Shown here: positions 18,310 through 25,188 of the stretch, piece after piece
Layout: each line of letters starts with the position of its first letter
Numbering within the stretch: position 1 is the first letter of the stretch
Origin: Bradyrhizobium sp. CB1717
GTDB taxonomy: Bacteria; Pseudomonadota; Alphaproteobacteria; Rhizobiales; Xanthobacteraceae
Direction of reading: 5' to 3'
Assembly: GCF_029714325.1 (NCBI RefSeq)
Contig: NZ_CP121666.1
Location: 4,712,001-4,776,000 of the forward strand
DNA length: 64,000 nt
Translations under genes and position numbers: made by a program
The notes under the pieces: model-generated
What the model saw: only the letters and a program-made list of their open reading frames with translations
Told to the model about the DNA's origin: nothing
The model's database searches: none

Positions 18310-18582
18310 TCAACTCCCTGCCGGCTCGTCCGGACTGACGTCCGGCGCTTTGGGGCCCTGGTCCTTGTCGGGCAGCGGGTCGGCCTGGGATTTCAGGTCG
18401 GCGGCCTTGCTGATCAACTTGGCGGATAGGTCGGAGTCCGAGGTGGTTCTTGCGAACTCGAGCAGGAGAGAGGCTTGCTTGGTGAGGTAGGATTTGCCCA
18501 GCACGTCGATCGGTCCAATGTAGAAGTTCCAACCGACTGAAGAGTCCGGAAGGGCCGATTCCGTTCCCGGAACTCTGTACAA
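18310..18582 (-). CDS. Small hypothetical protein, up to 90 residues
   Basis: The frame begins with a TTG at 18580-18582 with no clear ribosome site; an internal GTG (at VLGKSYL) is another possible start. The conserved-looking core is helical: YLTKQASLLLEFARTTSD, LSAKLISKAADLKSQAD, then an acidic/proline tail ending DEPAGS. This resembles the short helical proteins common in Bradyrhizobium. It precedes the 30-residue membrane peptide by 3 bp. I cannot assign a function. Confidence 0.5.
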   Translation of the reverse strand: MYRVPGTESALPDSSVGWNFYIGPIDVLGKSYLTKQASLLLEFARTTSDSDLSAKLISKAADLKSQADPLPDKDQGPKAPDVSPDEPAGS

Positions 18583-18649
18583 AAATGCACAAAGTGATTT
18601 GGTTCCTCATTTCGGGCAAACGAGTTCCGGGGAACCGGGGGCGGTTCCG

Positions 18650-19276
18650 TCAAATCCCGAGCTTTTTCAGCGCATCGCCGACGTCACGGGGCGAGGTCAC
18701 ATGCACCGCGGTCAATCCGCGCGCCCGCGCCCCCTCGATGTTTTCTGCGAGGTCGTCGAAGAAGACGATGCGGCTCGCTGGCACGCCGATTGCCGCCACG
18801 ACATGGTCGAAAGCCTCCGCGTCCGGTTTACGCAGGCCGATGCTGGACGACAGGTAGAGCTCGCGGAAATGGCCGAGCAGGCTGGCATATTCCTTCGAGA
18901 AATGGTCGACATGCGGCCGGTTGGTGTTCGAGAAGGCGTAGAGCGGCATCTGCCTGGCCGCACGCGGCAACAATTCCGCAATGTCGGGCATCTCGCCGGC
19001 GAAGATCGCGTTCCAGCCCTCCAGGAACTGCGCGTCGGAAATCGCGATCCCGAGTGATGAGCGCAGCGAGGCGAAATAGTCCGCGTCGCTGATCTTGCCG
19101 ACCTCGTGCAGCCGATAGGCTTCGCTGTCGCGCACATAGCGCGCGACAATGGCTTCGGGCTTGCAGCCGGCGTGTCCCGCCCAGCAGGCGATCGCCCTGG
19201 AGAAATCGATGTCGAGCACCACGCGTCCGAGATCGAACAGAAGCGCGTCTGCGCTGCCGGGAGAGAGCGGGGTCAC
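18650..19276 (-). CDS. HAD-superfamily hydrolase
   Basis: 208 residues. HAD motif I is changed: LLFDLGRVVLDIDF has D-L-G in place of D-x-D, the form seen in epoxide-hydrolase/YihX-type HAD proteins (FDLGNVL). Motif II is YAFSNTN near 105, the motif III lysine is in IGLRKPDAEAFDH near 148, and motif IV is IVFFDDLAENIEGA near 168. The alpha-helical cap lies between motif I and II. YihX-type enzymes dephosphorylate sugar phosphates such as glucose-1-phosphate. It starts 13 bp downstream of the alpha-hydroxy-acid oxidase gene and is probably cotranscribed; a role in removing a phosphorylated metabolite is possible but unproven. Confidence 0.88.
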   Translation of the reverse strand: MTPLSPGSADALLFDLGRVVLDIDFSRAIACWAGHAGCKPEAIVARYVRDSEAYRLHEVGKISDADYFASLRSSLGIAISDAQFLEGWNAIFAGEMPDIAELLPRAARQMPLYAFSNTNRPHVDHFSKEYASLLGHFRELYLSSSIGLRKPDAEAFDHVVAAIGVPASRIVFFDDLAENIEGARARGLTAVHVTSPRDVGDALKKLGI

Positions 19277-19289
19277 CTACTTCCTTTCC

Positions 19290-20423
19290 TCAGTATCGGT
19301 ACGGATCGTGGTCGAACAGCGGGAACGCGCTGAACACGCTCGGCGCATTGGTCGCGACGGCCGGATGCAGGCAGGACTTGCCAACCTCGGCGAATGAGGT
19401 GGCGCCCAAAAGGCCGAGGCAGCGCAGCACCTCGTCTTCCAGCAGTTCCAGCATTCGCGCCACGCCGGCTTCGCCGGCCGCGGCCAGGGCCCAGCATTGC
19501 AGCCGGCCGATGCCGACGAGGTCGGCGCCCGCCGCAAGCGCCTTGACGATGTCGGTGCCGCGGCAGAAGCCGCCATCGACCATGATCTTGGCGCGGCCTT
19601 TCACGGCGTCGACGATTTCAGGCAGCACATGCATGGCGCCGCGGCCGTGGTCGAGCTGGCGTCCGCCATGGTTGGAGACGTAGATCCACTCGACGCCGTG
19701 ATCGAGCGCGATCTGCGCATCCTCGGCGGTGGCGATACCCTTCAGGATCAGAGGGATCTTGAACGTGTCCTTGATCATCTTCACCGTCCGCCACTCCAGT
19801 CCCTTCTGGTAGTCGCCGCCGGTGGCGCGCAGGCGGCTTTCGCGAACGTAGCGCTTGGCGATGTCACGTTCGCGACGGCTGTAATGGGCGGTGTCCACGG
19901 TCAGGCAGAAGGCCGCGTAGCCGTTCTTCTCGGCCCGGCTGACGACGTCGGCGACGAAGGCGTCATCGCCGCGCACATAGAGCTGGTAGAGACGCAGCGC
20001 GTCGGGGGCAGCCTCGGCGGTCTGCTCCAGGCCGGGTTCGGACACCGAGCTCAGCATATGCGCCGCACCGAAAGTGCCGGCAGCGCGCGCGACGCTCGCG
20101 GCCCCATCCGGGTCAAATATCTCGAGCGCGCCGACCGGGGCCAGCACCACCGGCAGGCGCATCCTGCGGCCGAACTGCTCGACGCTTCCATCGACCTTGC
20201 GGACGTCGCGCAGCACGCGGGGACGGAAGGCGATCTCGTCCAGCGCCATCCGATTGCGGCGCATCGTGGTCTCGGTCTCGGCGGCGCCGACGATGTAGTC
20301 CCAGGCATTCTGGTTGAGGTTGGCGCGCGCCTTCCGGATGAATTCGTGCAGGTTCTGGAACGGCTCGTTGCTGGCGCCGAGTTCGACGTTCCGTTCCGGC
20401 CGGATGCGGGGCGCTTCGTTCAT
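19290..20423 (-). CDS. FMN-dependent alpha-hydroxy-acid oxidase/dehydrogenase
   Basis: 377 residues with the TIM-barrel signatures of the lactate dehydrogenase LldD/glycolate oxidase family: VVLAPVGALEIFDPDGAASV, LYQLYV, FCLTVDTAHYSRRERDI, LILKGIATAEDA, the active-site VSNHGGRQLDHGRG (catalytic His), IMVDGGFCRGTDIVKALAAG and VGIGRLQCWALAAAGEAGV. It oxidises an L-2-hydroxy acid to the keto acid. The substrate cannot be fixed: the usual P-L-S-I/V-A-P segment near FMN reads VVLAPVG here, and the GR-P-segment has LQC. It heads a probable operon with the HAD gene. Confidence 0.88.
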   Translation of the reverse strand: MNEAPRIRPERNVELGASNEPFQNLHEFIRKARANLNQNAWDYIVGAAETETTMRRNRMALDEIAFRPRVLRDVRKVDGSVEQFGRRMRLPVVLAPVGALEIFDPDGAASVARAAGTFGAAHMLSSVSEPGLEQTAEAAPDALRLYQLYVRGDDAFVADVVSRAEKNGYAAFCLTVDTAHYSRRERDIAKRYVRESRLRATGGDYQKGLEWRTVKMIKDTFKIPLILKGIATAEDAQIALDHGVEWIYVSNHGGRQLDHGRGAMHVLPEIVDAVKGRAKIMVDGGFCRGTDIVKALAAGADLVGIGRLQCWALAAAGEAGVARMLELLEDEVLRCLGLLGATSFAEVGKSCLHPAVATNAPSVFSAFPLFDHDPYRY

Positions 20424-20719
20424 TGTTGTCCTCCCGAGAATTTGAAGCCTTGTGTCATCGCCTAACCCGTCCGCCTCTCCAAAACCATCCTAAAATCGCA
20501 TAGCTGCGAAGCGCGGACCGGCCGACCGAGTCCCGTGTTTCGCGCGAGACGGTTTCGGAACGTTGCCAAAAGTTTAGGCCGGGACGAAGGGATTTTTGCA
20601 GGTGCCCCGCCGGCGTTGCGGGCCGGCCTTGAAGAAACCTGAATGGTATTGTGAGAACCGGGCTGGATCGCCATTTGCATGGCGGCTCCCGAGCCCCGAG
20701 CAAGAAGGCTAACTCATCC

Positions 20720-22057
20720 ATGCGGAAATCCCTGCTGTTCCCCCTTGGCGCGCTCACCGGTGTGTGCCTGACCCTTCTGGTATCCGGTCCGCAGGGCGGA
20801 CTATGGGCGGCGAGGGCGGCGGCGGGCGCGGACGATGCCTATTCCAAGCTCAACCTGTTCGGCGAAGTGTTCGAGCGGGTGAAGGCGAGCTATGTCGAGA
20901 AGCCGGACAATTCCAAGCTGATCGAAGGTGCGATCGCCGGCATGGTGACCTCGCTCGATCCGCATTCGCGCTACATGAACGACAAGGCCTGGACCGAGAT
21001 GCAGGAGACCACCTCCGGCGAGTTCGGCGGGCTGGGCATCGAGGTCACGATGGAGGACGGCCTCGTCAAGGTCGTCTCGCCGATCGACGACACGCCGGCT
21101 TCGAAGGCCGGTATCATGTCAGGCGACCTCATCAGCAAGATCGACGGCGAGGCCGTGCAGGGCATGACGCTGGAGCAGGCCGTCAACAAGATGAAGGGCC
21201 CGGTCGACACCAAGACCAAGCTCACCATCGTCCGCAAGGGCGCGGACGCCCCGCTCGACGTCGCGATCACGCGCGAGATCATCCACGTGCGCCCCGTCCG
21301 CTTCCATGTCGAGAACGGGGATATCGGCTATATCCGCGTCACCTCGTTCAACGAGCAGACCACCGACGGCTTGAAGAAGGCGATCGCCTCGATCTCCAAG
21401 CAGGTGCCGCAGGAGAAGCTGGTTGGCTACGTGATGGACCTGCGCAACAATCCGGGCGGATTGCTCGACCAGGCCGTGTCGGTGTCGAGCGCCTTCCTGC
21501 AGCGCGGCGAGGTCGTCTCGACGCGCGGCCGCAATCCGGAAGAGACCCAGCGCTTTACCGCGCATGGCGGTGACCTCACCAAGGGCAAGCCGCTCGTGAT
21601 CCTGGTCAATGGCGGCTCGGCTTCGGCCTCGGAGATCGTGGCCGGGGCGCTGCATGACCACAAGCGTGCAACGATCATCGGCACGCGCTCGTTCGGCAAG
21701 GGCTCGGTGCAGACCATCATCCCGCTCGGCTCCGGCAACGGCGCGCTGGCGCTGACTACGGCGCGCTACTACACGCCATCAGGCCGCTCGATCCAGGCCC
21801 AGGGCATCGCGCCCGACATCGAGATCCTCCAGGATGTGCCGCCCGAGCTGAAGGGCCGGATGGACACCATGGCGGAGTCCCAGATGCGCGGGCATCTGCA
21901 AGCCGCCGACGGCACCGAGCAGACCGGATCGCAATCCTATGTCCCGCCGGAGGAGAAGGACGACAAGGCCCTGCACGCGGCCTACGACTTCCTCCACGGC
22001 GTCACCGCCAATGCCGTTGCCTCGAAACCGGCGCCGAAGGCTGCGGTGCCGAACTAG
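20720..22057 (+). CDS. S41 (C-terminal processing) periplasmic serine protease
   Basis: 445 residues from the ATG at 20720; the open frame starts 23 codons earlier but without a signal-like start. Residues 1-36 form a signal or anchor segment (LLFPLGALTGVCLTLLV). Domains: N-terminal helical DAYSKLNLFGEVFERVKASY, PDZ domain about 100-185 (GGLGIEVTMEDGLVKVVSPI, IMSGDLISKIDGEAV), and the S41 core with LRNNPGGLLDQAV, GGSASASEIVAGALHDH (catalytic Ser) and RSFGKGSVQTIIPL (catalytic Lys). It cleaves C-terminal ends of periplasmic or envelope proteins. Rhizobia usually carry another ctpA elsewhere, so this may be a paralog. A clear terminator follows. Confidence 0.92.
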   Translation: MRKSLLFPLGALTGVCLTLLVSGPQGGLWAARAAAGADDAYSKLNLFGEVFERVKASYVEKPDNSKLIEGAIAGMVTSLDPHSRYMNDKAWTEMQETTSGEFGGLGIEVTMEDGLVKVVSPIDDTPASKAGIMSGDLISKIDGEAVQGMTLEQAVNKMKGPVDTKTKLTIVRKGADAPLDVAITREIIHVRPVRFHVENGDIGYIRVTSFNEQTTDGLKKAIASISKQVPQEKLVGYVMDLRNNPGGLLDQAVSVSSAFLQRGEVVSTRGRNPEETQRFTAHGGDLTKGKPLVILVNGGSASASEIVAGALHDHKRATIIGTRSFGKGSVQTIIPLGSGNGALALTTARYYTPSGRSIQAQGIAPDIEILQDVPPELKGRMDTMAESQMRGHLQAADGTEQTGSQSYVPPEEKDDKALHAAYDFLHGVTANAVASKPAPKAAVPN

Positions 22058-22079
22058 ACCTTTCGATCTCCAGACACCG

Positions 22080-22120
22080 ATCGCCCGGGAGTGGATACCG
22101 CTCCCGGGCGATTTCGTTTT
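22080..22120 (+). terminator. Rho-independent terminator after the S41 protease gene
   Basis: ATCGCCCGGGAG (22080-22091) and CTCCCGGGCGAT (22101-22112) form a perfect 12-bp stem with a 9-base loop, followed by TTCGTTTT. It lies 23 bp after the stop codon. Confidence 0.85.
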
Positions 22121-22284
22121 GGGGGCGTGTCTCAATTGTGTTGATCGCGGCAGAGGTCGCTTCTCATGGCGACCCTCGGGATCAGCGCGCCGGGCGCGGT
22201 CGACCAGCACTTCATCGCCGGTCGCCGTCGTCAAGCTTGAAGAGGGGGCGCGACGTTCCTCGCGCCGAGCCGGTCTGGAAGGCG

Positions 22285-22316
22285 GTGATCCCGCAGCCCG
22301 CAAGCCGCGGGATCAC
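22285..22316 (-). terminator. Hairpin downstream of the small repeat protein gene
   Basis: GTGATCCCGC (22285-22294) pairs with GCGGGATCAC (22307-22316) around a 12-base GC-rich loop. It lies 14 bp beyond the stop of the leftward gene 22330-22590. No strong T-run is present. Confidence 0.5.
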
Positions 22317-22329
22317 AGCGCGATTGTCA

Positions 22330-22590
22330 TTATTCCTTCTTCGAGCCCATGTGATGCGGCACTTCCGTCTTCGGTCCGCCGCCGTAATGGTGGCTCCCGC
22401 CCGATCCGCTGGTCGAGCTGCCGTCGCCCTCCTTCTTGCCCATGTGGTGCGGGACCTCGGTCTTGGGCCCGCCCGAATAATGGTGGCCGTTCTTCTCATC
22501 GGTCGTGGTCGTCGTGCTCGTCTGCGCGATGGCAGGCAGCGCGACGAACGACATGATCGCGGCAGCGACGATCAGCTTGCGGTGACTCAT
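22330..22590 (-). CDS. Small secreted protein with a duplicated HHY-GGPKTEVPHHMG motif
   Basis: 86 residues. The ATG at 22588-22590 follows a purine-rich AGGAGAAACC stretch. Signal peptide 1-22 (LIVAAAIMSFVALPAIAQ). The mature part is low-complexity: a Thr/Ser run (TSTTTTTDEKN), then the 17-residue unit HHYSGGPKTEVPHHMGK, a Gly/Ser linker, and the unit again as HHYGGGPKTEVPHHMGS, ending in KKE. Paired histidines in both units suggest metal binding, but no known family is recognised. A hairpin follows the gene. Confidence 0.72.
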   Translation of the reverse strand: MSHRKLIVAAAIMSFVALPAIAQTSTTTTTDEKNGHHYSGGPKTEVPHHMGKKEGDGSSTSGSGGSHHYGGGPKTEVPHHMGSKKE

Positions 22591-23028
22591 TCTGGTTTCT
22601 CCTGTTTGAACTTGTCGAGTTGGTGTCAATCAAGTCCCGGTGGCTTGATTGAGTGCAACCAAACCCGGAGTGGGGTTGCCCAGGTTGAGCGAAATCAAAT
22701 TGCGACGCGCACGCCTGCGCGCGCCGAGGTGCGGATCGTCGAGTTGCCGCAGGCGACGACGAGCGTCGAAGTTCTTACAGAAAAAGATTTGCGATGATCG
22801 CGCGAATTCGATGGCTTCGCGTCATGCTCTCGACGACGTGCCGCGGCGTCGAGAGACGTCATCGGAAGATGCCCGCTTCGATCGGGGAGAGGCGAGGACG
22901 AGGATCGCCTCAATTCATTACACGCCCGGCCGACAAAAAGATTTGGCTGGCCCATCGCCCGAGTTTGATGTCGGTCAAAAGTGCATCAACGACGCGACCT
23001 AGCGTGCCCACGTGACTGAGCGGCGACA
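22591..23028. other. Intergenic region with small inverted repeats
   Basis: A 438-bp gap between the leftward small secreted protein and the rightward opgC-like gene. It contains an inverted repeat TCAATCAAG (22626-22634)/CTTGATTGA (22644-22652), followed by a shorter one (GCAACC/GGTTGC, about 22656-22679). A 12-base direct repeat CAATGTCGCGCA at 23027 and 23053 overlaps the next gene's start. No supported gene lies here. Confidence 0.5.
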
Positions 23029-24312
23029 ATGTCGCGCAGCGATGACGGGCCGCAATGTCGCGCAAGAATGGGAAGCACGCTTTTGATTGACGAGACGATC
23101 CAGTTATCCGGTCGGTCCCTGCAAGTTGCGTTTCTTTGGCGCCGCCGGCTCTGGGAGACGATCACGATCAGATCGGTTCTGGCCAAGCCCCAGCGCGACG
23201 TCCGGCTGGATCTGTTTCGCGGCCTGGCGAACTGGCTGATCTTCCTCGGACACATTCCGAATTCGGTGCTGGTCTGGTTCACGACGCGGAATTACGGCTT
23301 CAGCGACGGCGCCGATCTGTTCGTGTTGATCTCCGGCTACACCGCGACATTCGTGTTCGGCACCATGATGACGGAGCGCGGCTTCGTCGTCGGAGCAACC
23401 CGGCTGCTGCGACGGGTGTGGCAGCTCTATGTTGCCCATCTGCTGCTGTTCTTCGTCTATCTCACCGCCGTGCATTACCTCGCTCACAGGTTCGACGACC
23501 TTCATTTGATGGATCAGTTCAACGTCGCGCCGCTGATGGACTTTCCCGTCGAGACGCTATCGCAAGGCCTGCTCCTCAAGTTCAAGCCGCTCAATCTTGA
23601 CGTCCTGCCGCTCTACATTGTGCTGATGGCGGCGTTTCCTGTCGTGCTCTGGTTCATGCTGCGATGGCGCAACGCGGTGATGATCGGCTCGCTTGGCCTT
23701 TATCTGGCCGCCCGCCATTACGGCTGGAACTTGCCCGCCTATCCCTCTGGCGTCTGGTATTTCAATCCGTTCGCCTGGCAACTGCTCTTCGTATTTGGAG
23801 CCTGGCTCGCCCTGGGAGGGGCGGCGGCAAGCCGCTGGCTGCTGTCGTCCCGCACGCTCCTTGTCATGAGCTGTGGCTACCTGCTCTTCGCGCTTGTGAT
23901 GACATTGGCTGAGCGAATTCCCGGGCTCAGGGACTACATTCCCGACGAACTCGCCGCCATCTTCATACCGAACGACAAGACCAATCTCGGCGCCTATCGG
24001 GTCCTCCATCTGGCGAGCCTGGTGCTCATCGTCGTTTCGCTCGTTCCGATCGACTGGCCGGGACTGCAGTCGCCTTTGCTGCAGCCGTTGATTCGATGCG
24101 GCCAGCAATCCCTGCCGGTATTCTGCGTCGGCCTCTTCCTTTCGTTCATCGCGCATTTCCTGCTTGATTTCGGATCGGAGGGAATCCCGGCTCAGCTCCT
24201 CGTTGGCGCTGCGGGTCTCTGGATCATGACGGGCGTCGCCTACTACCGGACCTGGTCGAAAAGCGTGGACAGAAGCCGATCGTCCAAGCAGGGCGGGGAG
24301 GTGGGCGAATGA
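23029..24312 (+). CDS. opgC: OpgC-family membrane acyl/succinyl-transferase
   Basis: 427 residues in the longest reading; the start is uncertain (23029, or 23071 at MGSTLLID) because neither has a good ribosome site. OpgC signatures: RDVRLDLFRGLANWLIFLGH, YGFSDGADLFVLISGYTATF, LLRRVWQLYVAHLLLFF and a C-terminal SLPVFCVGLFLSFIAHF. About ten membrane helices are seen. OpgC adds succinyl groups to osmoregulated periplasmic glucans. It lies just upstream of the redox-conduit genes on the same strand; a candidate promoter between them suggests it is a separate unit. Confidence 0.85.
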   Translation: MSRSDDGPQCRARMGSTLLIDETIQLSGRSLQVAFLWRRRLWETITIRSVLAKPQRDVRLDLFRGLANWLIFLGHIPNSVLVWFTTRNYGFSDGADLFVLISGYTATFVFGTMMTERGFVVGATRLLRRVWQLYVAHLLLFFVYLTAVHYLAHRFDDLHLMDQFNVAPLMDFPVETLSQGLLLKFKPLNLDVLPLYIVLMAAFPVVLWFMLRWRNAVMIGSLGLYLAARHYGWNLPAYPSGVWYFNPFAWQLLFVFGAWLALGGAAASRWLLSSRTLLVMSCGYLLFALVMTLAERIPGLRDYIPDELAAIFIPNDKTNLGAYRVLHLASLVLIVVSLVPIDWPGLQSPLLQPLIRCGQQSLPVFCVGLFLSFIAHFLLDFGSEGIPAQLLVGAAGLWIMTGVAYYRTWSKSVDRSRSSKQGGEVGE

Positions 24313-24353
24313 TGACGTCCGTGTCGATCGCATCTGCCTTTGACGCCTCCGTG

Positions 24354-24381
24354 CGTAAGAGTTGCCGGCGCTTCGCGTCTA
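24354..24381 (+). promoter_or_regulatory. Candidate ECF-type promoter of the redox-conduit operon
   Basis: CGTAAG (24354-24359), a 16-bp spacer, and CGTCTA (24376-24381). The CGTC -10 form with a 16-bp spacer is typical of ECF sigma promoters. It is placed between the opgC stop and the Spy-like gene (start 84 bp further on). The ECF factor at the end of this cluster is the natural candidate to use it. Based on pattern only; no second copy was found to support it. Confidence 0.35.
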
Positions 24382-24464
24382 TATGGCCTGACCCGCCCCA
24401 CGCTGTCCTCATCGCCGATCTCGATGAGCAGAGAGCCATCCGAATCAAACCCTGGAGAATGACC

Positions 24465-25166
24465 ATGAACCGTTCGAGAAAATTCGTCGTGAGCGCAGCC
24501 GCCTTTGCCGTCCTCGCCCTGGGGCCGGTCGGGCTGTCGTCCGCAATCGCCGCCGGTCTCACCCGGACCGCGATGATGGATGACGACAAGATGTCGAAGA
24601 TGCCGAGCCCGTCGGATTCCAGCGACAAGATGAACATGGGCCAGCCAGCGGGGCAGCCGCAGAACATGAGCGGTGGCCGCATGAACGACGACAAGATGAA
24701 GATGCCGCAGCAAGGCCAGGACAATTCCGGCATGCAGATGATGCAGATGATGCCGATGATGCCGATGATGCAGATGATGGAAAAGATGATGCGCGGCCAG
24801 ATGAGTTCGTCCGGCAGCAGCGGCGCGATGAGCGGCCCGATGGACGCGACGGAACGGATCGAGGGGCGGATCGCCTTTCTGAAGGCCGAGCTGCAGGTCA
24901 GCGACAAGCAGGCCGCCGACTGGAACAGCGTCGCAGATGCGTTGCGTTCGAGCCGGCAGCACCTGCTGGAGGCGCGCAAGATGCTCGCAATGGACGACAG
25001 GCTGGGAAGCGCCGACCGTCTGGAGCACTACGAGCGGCATTTGTCCGAACGTCTGGAGGCGCTCAAGTCGGCTCGCGTGGCCTTCACGCGGCTCTACGCG
25101 TCGCTGAACGAAAGCCAGAAGCAGACCGCGGACACGATCCTGCTGCCCCTGATTGCCTCGTTCTGA
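24465..25166 (+). CDS. Met-rich Spy/CpxP-like periplasmic protein
   Basis: 233 residues. The start at 24465 has GGAG 8 bp upstream; an ATG two codons earlier is possible. Signal peptide about 1-30 (ending SSAIAAG). Residues 35-130 are extremely methionine-rich: MDDDKMSKMPSP, then GMQMMQMMPMMPMMQMMEKM. This is followed by a helical LTxxQ/CpxP-like half: RIEGRIAFLKAELQVSDKQA, WNSVADALRSSRQHL and SLNESQKQTADTILLPLI. Spy/CpxP-type proteins are periplasmic chaperones or metal sensors; Met clusters bind Cu(I). It is the first gene of a probable operon with the reductase fusion 22 bp downstream. A copper link is inferred. Confidence 0.85.
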   Translation: MNRSRKFVVSAAAFAVLALGPVGLSSAIAAGLTRTAMMDDDKMSKMPSPSDSSDKMNMGQPAGQPQNMSGGRMNDDKMKMPQQGQDNSGMQMMQMMPMMPMMQMMEKMMRGQMSSSGSSGAMSGPMDATERIEGRIAFLKAELQVSDKQAADWNSVADALRSSRQHLLEARKMLAMDDRLGSADRLEHYERHLSERLEALKSARVAFTRLYASLNESQKQTADTILLPLIASF

Positions 25167-25188
25167 TTGCCGAGGCGAGAGCGAGATC

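Noticed and set aside
20424..20719. tRNA or small RNA gene in the gap before the S41 protease gene
   Set aside because: No T-loop sequence, cloverleaf or clear hairpin-plus-T-run was seen; the same holds for the other gaps.
23027..23064. CRISPR-like direct repeats
   Set aside because: Only two 12-base copies; no array, spacers or cas genes anywhere in the window.
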